Assembly (NCBI GenBank): GCA_024305405.1
Contig: JAKNDB010000085.1
Location: forward strand, 1,499,001-1,563,000
Length of the DNA: 64,000 nucleotides
Direction of reading: 5' to 3'
Source: Dirofilaria immitis
Taxonomy: Eukaryota > Nematoda > Chromadorea > Rhabditida > Onchocercidae
Shown: piece after piece, positions 43,101-53,959 of the stretch
Position numbering within the stretch: the stretch's first letter is position 1
Layout of the letters: the number at the start of each line of letters is the position of its first letter
The notes under the pieces: generated by a model
Databases searched by the model: none
What the model saw: the letters and a program-made list of their open reading frames with translations, nothing else
What the model was told of the DNA's origin: nothing
Made by a program: the position numbers and the translations under genes

Positions 43101-44094
43101 GAAAATGCTGTACAGCAACTTACAATGAAATGTAACCGAAGCATTGAATTGATAAGGTAAAGAAATAATTTTGCTTTATTTTTTAAAATGATATTGCTTC
43201 ATTACTTTATTTAATTATATAAAATTCTTTCATTATTTGATGACTTAACAGTAGGATAAGTTATTTATTGTAGGAATTTCAATCAGTTCGACAGGACTTA
43301 GTTTTATCCAGCAATGAATATTGCTTGAAAAAAAAGAACTTAAAATCATGCTAACTTTAATTGATTAAAAAATTTTCACATATTATTATTGCGCTTTTTA
43401 CCCAACAATGATTGGCTTCAGGAATTCTCATCAAGGACATTTGTCAGAATCAGTGGAAAATTTATTGGAAATGGCTATTGAGCCGGTGAAAGATTGTACG
43501 GGAACAGTAACCGATCAACTGGATCGTCTTTCGGCAGCATTTGATGCAATACAAAAATATTTAGAGGTGATTTGCTAAAATTTGATTGATTTGTAAAATC
43601 TTTACATCCACTGGCTTCAGTTCATGATGGAAACTTAGAAATTAAATTTATTTAATTTTTTTAAAACTTCTGTCGAAATTCTTTTCGTTTCAAATAAAGA
43701 AAATTGTTGAGTAACATGGATAGTTCAGCCTGAATATCCGTGTCGTTTGTAATGAAAATAAATCTTAGTCCACTTTCTTAAATTAAAAAACCCAAACTTT
43801 CAGCAAAGCTAAATTGGATTGTTCACTAATGTTAGATTAAGATTTCATTTTATCCGAATTTTAGAAAATTTTTAATTTCAGGTCTCATCAACATCATTAC
43901 CAGCATCACCGTCTGGTTCTAGTCCCACTGCATCAGTCACAGCACTGTCGACCTCCCAAGTCGACGACCGTGTAGTGCCTACCAAAGTAAGCTTGCAGCA
44001 GCCAAGCGCAATTCATCAGGTGGTCAAAAAAATTTATAACTGTTCACAAGAATCGCAGTTGCGGTCATGGTTATATTTTTGGACGAATGATTAG
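25130..44094 (+). CDS. CEP170-like centrosome/microtubule-associated protein
   Basis: CEP170 proteins act at centrosomes and microtubules. Exons: 25130-25205, 29558-29676, 33524-33678, 34318-34498, 34750-34924, 35171-~35235, 35460-35623, 36205-36317, 36787-36898, 37011-37121, 37458-37594, 37852-37950, 38350-38419, 38546-38609, 38803-39143, 40163-40186, 40591-40732, 41363-41481, 42344-42416, 42767-42925, 43083-43156, 43422-43566 and 43882-44094; about 977 residues. The identity rests on RTPLFGAAPAWWGEN (36205 exon) against human GTPLYGQPSWWGDD, AFTVSFDSEED (37011) against ASFTIEFDD, HRRSVLPQINE (38546/38803) against RRRTLPQLPNE, and a C-terminal helical, Ser/Thr-rich tail. The family's N-terminal FHA domain was not found. 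The 5' exons (25130-35623) encode a Pro/Ser/Thr-rich region and could instead be a separate gene ending at the TGA at 35652. Three homopolymers (34381, 36877, 37106) each need one extra base. The last exon could instead end at the GTAAGC donor inside it (about 43988). Confidence 0.72.
31409..31468. repeat. 30-bp tandem duplication
   Basis: Two adjacent copies starting GGTCAT(A/G)ACGTTAAA, differing at about four positions, lie in an intron of the CEP170-like gene (29677-33523). Confidence 0.9.
39342..39376 (+). CDS. Possible alternative exon of the CEP170-like gene
   Basis: After an acceptor TTCTGCAAG, 35 bases continue the frame of the 38803-39143 exon as SLNNRMSSIDLAG up to a weak donor (GTGCTA). 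The peptide resembles the basic SxxRIDL/PSVDL-type motifs scattered in the CEP170 C-terminal half. However, its 35-base length leaves phase 1, which does not fit the next firm exon (40163, needs phase 2). It may be an alternative terminal exon, another base-call error, or chance. Confidence 0.3.
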
Positions 44095-45482
44095 GAACGT
44101 AATCATGTTCTGTTGCATATATGGCTTGTGATTAGTAATTTTTTTGGACCTTTTCATTGACAAAGAAAGCGGAAAATAACGAAAGATAGGAGAATGCATT
44201 CCTAAATTTCATTTTAATTTGAGAATTTGAAGTTAAAATCAATTTCACAGGGGAAAATAAATTATACTAAGAAGACATTTCAGAAGAATCTGTAAATTTT
44301 AATTTCTTAAAGTTTTAATAGGAAAACTATATTTGCCATAATTTCAAGAAGTAATAATAAAATTAAGTGGACTCATTTTGTGACCATGCTAGAATCTATT
44401 CGTTCTTGCTATCTGCTTCGGTCAGCAGCCTATATTGGACAAAATTAAAAACTTTCATTTTGCTGCGATATAATGTAAGTCCGAATAATCTAGATAACTG
44501 AATGAATTTCCATGATATTTTATGTATTGATTGGAAATTCGACTACACTGAGCCGAGTACTGGTTGATTGGTTGATCTCTTGGCATTGTAATGCCATTTT
44601 TCATGCATAAATTGTAAAAGAAATGAATTGAACAACACCACTATCGCTGCTCGCTTTTTTCCATCTTCTTGGCTTGGAGCTTCTTTTTTCTTTCGGTTTG
44701 CACTTTTCTGGATTCATTCAGGCTGTAATTAACTGTCGCTGCATAAACTGCAAATCAAAATTGAAGATTCATCTATTTCGATGAATCCTTTTTACTTGTG
44801 CTAACAAAATGTTTTATGTAATAATGACCTTTCTTTTTCTTTTCTGATTTCTTGCAATAGTTTGTAAAATATTTTAGTTTTTAAATAAATTGTTCTATGC
44901 TGAAAAAAGAAACTAGTCTATAAAAGATTTACTACTTTTATGAAAAGTTTGTTAAAATGATTTCCAACTGTATCCTTTCCATCTTTTTTGTTTATACACA
45001 TTCCTTTAAATAAGCATATCTAACACTATAGACTAATTGCAGACGGCGTACTTGGATTTATTTTATTTTCTAATTCATATGAGTTTTATCCCCAGAAGCA
45101 ATATTTGAGCATTTTTGTAAGTCAAATATGACAAAGAAACGCACTGCTTGAGAATGATGTATATTCATATCATACCAACAGAACAACAGGATGATTTTGC
45201 ATAAAAATGTACAATCTATTCAATACAATCAATATAGAACTCTTTCAAACAAAATGAAAAGCTTAAAAATTGTTGTCAATGACCCATCAAATATACGGCT
45301 TTTTCAAAATACTTTTAGTATTCCTTTCCTTATATTCTTCCCAGACTAGCCTGCGTAACAATGCAATGTGAACTTCCAACGATTTAAGTTTAGACTTCAA
45401 ATATAACCCTACCGAAGTGATTGACCGACCATAAGCTCTTCTTCAGCAACATGATGAAACAAAAAAACCCTCCAAAGTAGAC
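44095..45482. other. Convergent intergenic region (two 3' ends)
   Basis: It lies between the stop of the CEP170-like gene (+) and the stop of the MED17 gene (-), so it should contain both 3' UTRs. An AATAAA hexamer at 44256-44261 is a possible polyadenylation signal for the CEP170-like gene. I see no further gene. Confidence 0.6.
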
Positions 45483-48400
45483 TCAACTCCTCAACATAGA
45501 ACACAAATTATCTATTTTTCGGCATAACGATGATCCTACTAATCGATCATAGTTCAAGACTAGGAAGTCTCCAGGTTTTTCAGCAGCTGCTGGCTTATTT
45601 GGTGAACATTTCCGGATATGGATTGTTGGCGGTTTATTTAGATGAAATTGCATAAAAATTGCACTGAAATATCCAACTTTTTATTTCTACTTAAACAAAC
45701 GATAATTGTTCCTTTTCCTTAACTGTATGCCATAATTCTGCTACTTTTACTCCCTTTTCAAGAACTAAAAGCATTAGAATTTCAAATTTTGACAACATTA
45801 TTTCATACTTATAGGTAAGCATATATCGCCAACTGGACTACCTTGACTTCGGGACATCAATAAAGTACTGTGCGAAATATCTTATAACACATTGACAAAT
45901 ACCTTATTAAGATACTTGAGATGCATATCAAATCTTTTCTGTATAATGACTAGTAATGTATTTAATCTAAATAAATTACTATTTGAGTGAAAAGAAAGAA
46001 GAAAATCGTAGAGATCAATTATAAAACATACCGAGTAGCACTCTGATTGCACATGTAAACTGTCGGACTCGGTTCTGCTCTGTCATCCGTTGCATTAATA
46101 TTTGCATGCAGTACTTGCCATTGCCATAATTTACTGGCTATCATTGCTACTGTATTCAACATATAGTTGCAAATCTGAGGTTAAGCTTTTTCAAAAATCA
46201 CGAAAAATAATGTAAAGAATAAATTGCTATTAATTTTCATTATAACTCTCTTTCCAGGAAAATCAAATAGCTCTTTAATTTTTATCTTAAGAAGAAACCT
46301 TTGCAACCCTTATCCTGAATACAAGTTAAATAAGATTTAAGATTTTATTTTCTATTTGAAAAAATCAATCAATATTCAAATCAAACATTACTAGCATGTC
46401 AATCGTATAGGTGAGCATTTCATCATCTCTTCTACATTCGATATTTTGGCCTTCTTTTGTTGCGATATAAAAATTTTCCGCACCAATTCGTATATAAAAT
46501 GTTGTCCTTAAAATATACCTGCGTGATAAAAACGATCGCGATTTATTACACAGTCTGAATGGTTGTTAAGATCTTATAATTTACTGGATTGAATACTAAG
46601 CAAATTTTCAACTAATTTAATATGTACTTTCCGGCATAATCATAATTCCTATTGGATGCTGTAACAATAATTGAAGATTGAACGGGTGTAGCACGAAGCC
46701 ATTTCCACATAACCTGAAATAATCTTGTCTGAAACAGCGTTCAGGAAATGGTCTTCGAAAATTTTTAAATTTCAAGATATATATTCAAAAAAATATTTTT
46801 ATCATGAACATACCTGAGGATCCGTAACACGAAGTAAATATCGTTTTAATGAAGTTGTAACCCTATTTATTAGAACGAAATGCGATGCTAGTAACAATAA
46901 ACGTTCCAATAAAGTACGCTTTTGCCTTAAACGTGATTCAATCTGAAAATTGAAAAAATGATACTAGTCAATAATGTTACGATGCAAATCATATCAATTC
47001 AGTAATTTTACTGAATTAATCATATCAGTAATATTTCATAGTAATCTAAGCTTCGTCAGCTGACATACAATGCTAAATTTATATAAAGCTCTTTAAATTT
47101 CTTTTTGTCATATTTCTATAATGTTTAGTTAGCCATTCAGTAGGCAGCAAACTGAAATTTACAAGCAAAACAAATTTTGAAAGCAAGGCAAAACTGTTCA
47201 TTACAATCCAAGCAAATATTTCGCTATAGTTTGAAAATCAATTATTAACGCACAGTAGTAAGCATGTAATCATTTGCGTAATTTAGCATCCTTACTAAAT
47301 ATATGCCAAAGCATACCTCTTCATCAGTCATAGCATACGGTCCTCGTAAATCAAGCGTACTAGGTAATGTCGACAATGGCATAGCTACAAATGTCTGGTG
47401 ACGTATATTTCGTGCACACAGATCGCTCACAAATAACTGACGAAGCGCGCGGTTTAAATAATCATCACCTGCGGTTGGTAGAGGACCTAAAAATCCTTTA
47501 GAAGTTTGTCGCAAGATGCGATCCTCGATTCAACAAGGAAAAATTGAAATTCAATCCAATATTTTAAAATCCAAGCTTGTATTCAAATTTCAAAGCTTTA
47601 TTTTTTAGAATAAAATCCATGATATAAAAGCTTTCACCATCTTCAAACGGATGAAATGCCAACTCTACTCGTAATAAAACATTATCAAATAATGAAGCGA
47701 TTAATACACCATCACGAATTACTGTTATATGATCCTTCAGAATAATAGCATCTTTACATAACTGAAACATACTTTACAATTCATAGTTAAGAATAGGAAT
47801 TCTATGATGGAAAGAAAAGGGACAAAGTAATTTGGAGCTTGCTTATCCTACTTGCTTTTAAGATATATTACCTTCAGAATTCTATATGAAACCAAAATCA
47901 GTATTAATATTTTAACGAAAGTCATATTATTGCTGAAATGTATGATTCACTCCTGATTTTTTTAGCAAAATGGATAAAAAAATCGGAAAAAATTTTAAAC
48001 AAACCTGCTTAAAAATATCCCTACATAACAAACTTTCCTGCGCCCATTGCAAAGATTTCGACCAGTGTATTTCCATTGCTTGCTCTTTATCAACTTTCAT
48101 ATAATCTAAATCATTTTCGGCAGTTGAAAACAGTGTTTTCGGGTCGTCATTATCTAAAATCACTGATTGATTTCGATTAAATATATTTTTATAAATTTTC
48201 ATAAATCGAATCTTTTCAAATTCGATTTCGGTTGTTTTAGTTTGTTGCTGTTCATACATAAAATAATAAGACCACTACACATCTGTCACTACTACAGTAG
48301 TCTCCAGAAGACAATAGCCTACAATATTAACTATTATTTATCTTACTGTTTAGCTTAATTAATTTATATCAGTATGTTAACGATGACTGAAATATGGTTT

Positions 48401-50298
48401 TTGCTCGATTTAATGAATATTTAAAATCGAAGTTTCATACGTTATTGATCAGATCCTATATTCTTAATCTCTTAGATATATCAAAATAAGGATTAGCAAA
48501 ATAAGGATTATATAATTACTTATCGGTATTATCCAGTACTTAGCGCCGCGAGAAACCTCAACAGATTTTAAGAAATGATTTTTACAAACGGATCTTTATG
48601 TCATCAGAAAAAATAACCAATTTCAATAGAAACAGCAATAGTAGAGCGGCGAATTAGATCACATGGTATTTGAACTTGCAGACATGAATCGGATCGAATT
48701 GATGAGCTTGCACCGTCGCCAGCGGATGTTGCCGTACGTCGAGTAATATCAAATAATTCTTTCGGATTGTATTTTGACCCAACTTCAAATAAATACTAAA
48801 GATTACACATGCTTTCGATAATATCAACAAATTTCTAAACTGAAATAAAAATGATTATAAAAGAATTGGTGAAAGAAGAAAGAATATATGGGACTTGAAC
48901 GGGATAAGATCAATGAAAAATTTGTAACGTTCTCTTGAGGATACAAGCAGAAGAATGGAGAAATATTCAGAAACGAAAATTTCGAAGAAGATTTAAACAC
49001 GAACACATTTTATAGCCGAGATCACCGTAAGTAACATTCCCCGTTTTTCTTACTCTCCATAATTCTCGCATTTTTTCTAGCTCACGAAAAACATCGCTTT
49101 ATCAGGATCCGTCTCAGTAAGAAGCTTTGAACGAAATTTTTGAGCTTGCTCTAGAACGGTTATTGCTTCACCAAGAGCTTTACGACGTGTAACCCACTGG
49201 AACTGTTTAGATTGTTGTACTACATCCTGCATGTTATGCTGCACTTCGAATGCGTCTGCAACTGTTAGTGCTTCCAGATATGGCGTTTTCAATACCGAAA
49301 TTGTATCTACCAGAACATTTACTTGCTGCAGTGCTTCACTAAAAGATACAAGCAAAATTTAGTATAATTTCGCACCAATTATTAGCAAAATGAGATGAAA
49401 GCTAATGAAGGATAGACTGCTTAACTCTCTTATCAACAATATTTCAGCGATCATAATAATGTCAGAAAGATCCGAAATGTCCTAACGATAGTGTACAATA
49501 TAATATTGATGAAATAAAGCTGTCAAATAAGTAATCAAATCAGTGGTTAATCAAAACCCACGAGTTCTATGAATTTTTGATGACAATTGTTCGGAATCGT
49601 TACTTACTGTAAATATTTTGCAACAGTATGCCATGGTCCAGCTTCTGGAGTTTTACGATCTTCCATTCCAATGACCACTTCTTCTGGCTCCTTTTCTTCT
49701 ATCTCTTCACCATCATCACGTGGCAATGCATCTGGATTATCATATGTAGCTTCTGCACCAATCAGTTTTCGCCAGTCCACTTTACGAGCCAATTTTGCTA
49801 CATGATCAGAATAGTCCAACGGTCTAAAAACAAATTTCAGTCGGCATTAATTCGTATTTAATGTCTGTAGTCAATACACGTTAAACAATCAAGCAAAAAG
49901 ATGAAAAAAGTTTGTAAATTACAGAAGTCGAATCATTAATAAATAAATTTGGAAATCATTTCAATCTCTTGTGCTTTAAACTTTAGTCAACCATTAACAT
50001 AATCTTTTATTAATAGGAGGTAGTAATTCTTCAAAAACAAAATAAAATTACTGACATTGGTAGATTAACTGGAAAATTCGACGTTGGTAGATTAACTGGA
50101 AAATTTCTATAAAAATTTTAATTTTTCCAAAAATTAAGTAATAAAAAGCAAAAATTAAGCAATAAAATAATACCGCATATATTTTTCCACTCCATCAAAA
50201 CCGATTTCCTGAATTCCCCATTCGGAACCAGCTTCAATTGCAATATTAACACCCGTTGGCTGTGCTGTTGATGGTGCCTGCTGTCCCGCACCGAACAT
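45483..50298 (-). CDS. mdt-17: Mediator complex subunit 17 (MED17)
   Basis: MED17 is a scaffold of the Mediator head module, linking transcription factors to RNA polymerase II. Exons in transcript order: 50298-50174, 49823-49608, 49338-49007, 48795-~48634, 48247-48005, 47761-~47600, 47523-47317, 46942-46814, 46713-46628, 46506-46392, 46174-46032, 45867-45809 and 45663-45483; about 700 residues. The start MFGAGQQ leads into GVNIAIEAGSEWGIQEIGFD, matching human VRISIESACEKQVHEVGLD. EIHWSKSLQWAQESLLCRDI matches human [20 protein letters not shown]. The last exon's NYDRLVGSSLCRKIDNLCSM matches human [27 protein letters not shown] acceptor 10 bases upstream of the ATG (splice at 50308) suggests trans-splicing. 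Two homopolymers (49087-49091 and 45654-45658) each need one extra base, and a third (49008-49011) may. The junction near 47523-47600 has no clean GT donor and is unresolved. The donor near 48634 is chosen over 48618 because it keeps phase. Confidence 0.85.
50053..50106. repeat. 27-bp tandem duplication in MED17 intron 1
   Basis: Two adjacent 27-base copies containing TTGGTAGATTAACTGGAAAA differ at about two positions. Confidence 0.9.
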
Positions 50299-50303
50299 TT
50301 ACA

Positions 50304-50316
50304 ATACACTGAAATT
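50304..50316 (-). promoter_or_regulatory. Possible trans-splice acceptor of the MED17 gene
   Basis: On the minus strand AAATTTCAG/TGT lies 10 bases before the MED17 ATG. Filarial and other nematode genes commonly receive a spliced leader at such a site. It could instead be the acceptor of a non-coding 5' exon. Confidence 0.5.
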
Positions 50317-50559
50317 TTGTAAACATTATTCATCACTTTCTTTTTATTTTTGCATGTTTATTCGATTATATACTTCGATGGATCAGTAATGTTTAAGATA
50401 TCTTTGCCATTAAATTTAAGGTAAAAAGATCTGCCATAATCGATGTATATTGCTGCTGCTAAAACAGTGATTCAAAAAATGATTAGGCGGATAATAGCAT
50501 ATATATATATAAATATGAGATGTCCGGTTTGCAAGACTGTCTGTCCGTTTGTTTCCAAT

Positions 50560-50722
50560 GGTAGTAGATCAAGTTGCAAGTAGCATCCGCCCTTGACGTT
50601 TTTTGGTAAGTCGCTGTTCCAGCAGCGACAATGTACATCGGTGAAGGCGGACTGCGATTCCGAGAAGAGTCATTTCATAAAATGACGAAGCTGATTCTTG
50701 ATGGTATTTGACAGCTACTACC
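50560..50722. repeat. Possible short non-autonomous element with 8-bp inverted ends
   Basis: GGTAGTAG at 50560-50567 and its reverse complement CTACTACC at 50715-50722 bound a GC-richer stretch within AT-rich DNA. Inside is a perfect 7-bp stem, GTCGCTG (50610-50616) with CAGCGAC (50623-50629), and an AT-rich second stem (GTCATTT/AAATGAC). Part of it (CAAGTAGCATCC...TTGACGTTTTT) resembles 26402-26424 in an intron of the CEP170-like gene, suggesting a dispersed repeat. Confidence 0.4.
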
Positions 50723-51781
50723 TGATATATATATATCATTATCAATACTGAGAAATTACATTAGGTTCACGTTTAGTTTTTCGTTTTTATTTGCAAGAAT
50801 ATAAACTAAGAATAATTGACCGCATTGATCATAAATTTTGCATTTAATTTTTATATTTTCGGACTTATTACTTAGTTATGCTATTCAAGTTATTTTTCGT
50901 TAATAAGTTATTCCTACAAAAAAAAAATTATGACCCAAACGAGAAATTACGTTACATAATCATCATCCATAACAAAAATTATATCTAAGAAAGAAATTTC
51001 ACGACAGTGAAAATGATATCTACAGTGTGATACTTCTATGATTGTCAAGAACTGTAGAAAGACAAAAAGATAATATGTCAAGGTAACAAAATTATTTTTA
51101 TATAAAGCATTTCTTGGATAAAGGATTCATCACACTATACAAAATTCCAACATTTTCTCGCACCCATTAATGAATTTGTTATATAATTTACAATCATGTA
51201 ACATGTAAGATCTGGTATATTAATATGTTGTTTAATTTAAATTGTATGAGATGAACGATGTTACGGACATCTGGTATCTTAATTTGTAAAAAAATATCTT
51301 ATATACAAACCATTTACACAGCTTGAGAAAACTGTGTCATTTTCATTTTTGTATTTTATATATTTATTTAAAATATATGAAGGGATAATTAAGCTAATTA
51401 ATTTTGTTGTAATTATTGTACTTTATATATTGGTTAGTTACCTTCAACTCTATACTGTACTTCAGTCTTCTTGTATTGATTATCGACGATGTTAACGATA
51501 AATATATAAAATAATTGATCATGCAGTCTTTTATTCAACTTAATACTGCGCTTTTCATTATAACTAATTCATTCATTTAAATAATAATATTCACAACAAT
51601 GATTATATTTTTCGAAAAATTATGAATATCAAAAAAAAAATTATTAGCACATTGGATATTTTAGCATAATTTCTTGCAAATTAAAATTTTGCATAATATG
51701 CTAAACATAATATTTCTAATTATGAATAATATGCATAAATGTTATGCCAAAATTTCTACTATTCTAGTATTTTTGTCTTAA

Positions 51782-51827
51782 TTTTATCTTTCATAAACTT
51801 TTGCTAGAAAGTTTATGAAAGATAAAA
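51782..51827. repeat. Perfect 20-bp inverted repeat, 6-base loop
   Basis: Arms 51782-51801 and 51808-51827 are perfectly complementary around TGCTAG. The right arm also belongs to the tandem duplication at 51805-51915. Confidence 0.9.
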
Positions 51828-51915
51828 AAGTCAAAGGATAAATAAACCTTCCTGAATTTTTAGAAAGTTTCTGAAAGACAAAAAATCAAAAGATAAATTA
51901 ACCTTCCCGAACTTT
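51805..51915. repeat. 56-bp imperfect tandem duplication
   Basis: Two copies starting TAGAAAGTTT at 51805 and 51861 share the pattern TGAAAGA(T/C)A...AACCTTCC. They differ at several positions and by small gaps. Confidence 0.8.
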
Positions 51916-52802
51916 CTTGATACACCAAAATTTCTCGAAAGCATATCTCCCTCGAAAGCATATCTACCCTCTCCTCCACCCAAAACTGTTCCCGAAAACC
52001 AATCAGAAAAACTCGATCGAATGATATGTATGCTACACTATCCTTTCTCTCATTAACGTGTATTTTCGCCGCATATTTCTGCAACTCTACACCTCCCGTG
52101 TTGGTGCACTATTTTTTATTCTTCTCTTTTTATTAACATTATATTTTCCATTTTTCTTCATCATCCACATAATATTCTTCATTTCTCACGTCATTTCTTG
52201 CGTCGTTTATCTTTATCTTTTATCTTTTTTGACGTGATTGTTTGATACAATATGATGGGAAAACAATTTTATAATATTCTGAAGGATTATTGTTTTCGGA
52301 GAAGTTTATAATTTTAGAAAAATATGAAGATTATTCGAGATTATTGATTTAAAAATATTCGGGAATTGAGTATTCTCCTGGGAATAATCGAGAATTATCT
52401 TGTTTTAGGCGATTATGCGAAATTTTTTGAATTTTAAAGAAATATAAAATACCGTAGAATTTTATTTATAATTTAACTTATTAGCGTTACTATCGAAATG
52501 TTAATGAGCATACAGTAGGCTTGTTATATTGCAGTATGTAATTTTTTGTTTTTATATTGCATATTTTATTTGCATTTGCATGTTTGCATTTTGTACATTC
52601 TGCACGTTTTATGATTTATTCATATCAAATGATATCAGAAAATTTGAAGAAATTCTATAATCCATAATTAATCGATATTTAGAAATTCTATCAATATATA
52701 TACCTTATTGTCAAAATATTATTGATTTATTGCCGCTTACAAAATATTTTTTTAACTGATCATTATATGAATTGTTTGCTTCCATTTATATATGTATATA
52801 TG

Positions 52803-52808
<6 letters not shown>

Positions 52809-52836
<28 letters not shown>

Positions 52837-52846
52837 TGTATGTATG
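52809..52846. repeat. (TATG)n microsatellite
   Basis: About nine perfect tetranucleotide units, with ATATG-type runs on the 5' side. Open frames crossing it (Met-Tyr-Val-Cys repeats) are artefacts. Confidence 0.95.
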
Positions 52847-53892
52847 TGTGTATATCAACAAATATTGTTATTAACAATGGGAAAAATGGATTCCCTTTGT
52901 TTCAATTATTTAACGCTCTTTTTGTATGTCATGATATATCTATCATTGATTTAACCTATGTATGTTTAGATTGTCTTATTTCTTCAATCCCATATATCCT
53001 AGCTAATCATCCTTTGCCGATAATCGTATCCTACGAAGGGCATAAAGATATGATGGTAAGAAATGTGTTTGTTGCTGATGAAAGGGTTTTCTTTTTTTTT
53101 TCACGTCGTTGCTTTATTGAACTTGTAGTTGTAAAAGAATCTGACAGGTAGGCTCACAAAGCCAACACTAGCGAAATTCTTCTGTCCTAACGTAAGAAGC
53201 GACTCGAAAAATGTTTAACAATCTATCTCGAAGTAATGATTCAATAAACCTTTTCAAATATAATTATCTATGGAACATCATTTCACTCTCCAACATCAAT
53301 GAACAAGGATATATTTGTATTTTTTTTCACGATAAATGCAATCAAACATAAGAAATAATTAGTTCATACTAATTATAGTGATAAGTGATGATCGATAGTT
53401 AAAAATTGATAACTTATAGATGGCATATCATAGATTATTTGATTAGTTCTACTAAATATCCTCAATCATATTTCCTTGATTAGTTATACTGAATTGGAGA
53501 GATGTTTTTCTATTATACACCTGTTCTTTTATGTCTAGTGAAATAATAAATACTAAATTACTTCAAATTTACATTAGCATTCGCACTGTCCAGTTTTCAT
53601 TTAATCATATTGATATATGATTGAGACTATGCCTGAATTTTATCATCTATATATAGATATATTTTGAATCATTAAAACAATCCAAAATTTCGCATTTATT
53701 GTTAACGTTATTTAGAGAATCATAAAAACTTTTTTTTAAAAAAAAAATTTACCGCTATAGTACCAACATATTTTTCAACATTTAATTGACGTACGGGATA
53801 AAAAAAAAGGTACTGTAAAATACGTAAATGTTGATGTTGTAAAATGAATTACTCACGCGTTAAATTTTTTTTAACAATTCTTAAAAATTATT

Positions 53893-53906
53893 GTTTTTTT
53901 TCAGTC
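53893..53906 (+). promoter_or_regulatory. Possible trans-splice acceptor of the Vasa-like gene
   Basis: A strong acceptor, GTTTTTTTTCAG, ends at 53904, 55 bases before the ATG of the helicase gene. It could receive a spliced leader or be the acceptor of a non-coding first exon. Confidence 0.5.
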
Positions 53907-53959
53907 CACGTGATAGCATAAATTTTCATCATTATCTTCTGCAATAACTCATTGTCAAA

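Larger units (their letters stand above)
50310..53959. other. Divergent intergenic region between MED17 and the Vasa-like helicase
   Basis: It should hold the promoters of both genes. No other gene is supported. It contains a GC-richer inverted-repeat element (50560-50722), a perfect 20-bp stem-loop (51782-51827), a 56-bp tandem duplication (51805-51915) and a GTAT tetranucleotide repeat (52809-52846). Confidence 0.55.

Noticed and set aside
47245..47316. Continuation of the MED17 exon past MTDEE
   Set aside because: A clean GTATGC donor follows GAG at 47317, and the next exon (IESRLRQKRT) joins in phase; the extra codons are intron.
52772..53151. Two overlapping open frames of 60 and 119 codons
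   Set aside because: They begin in the TATG microsatellite and show no family similarity I can recognise or matching splice signals.
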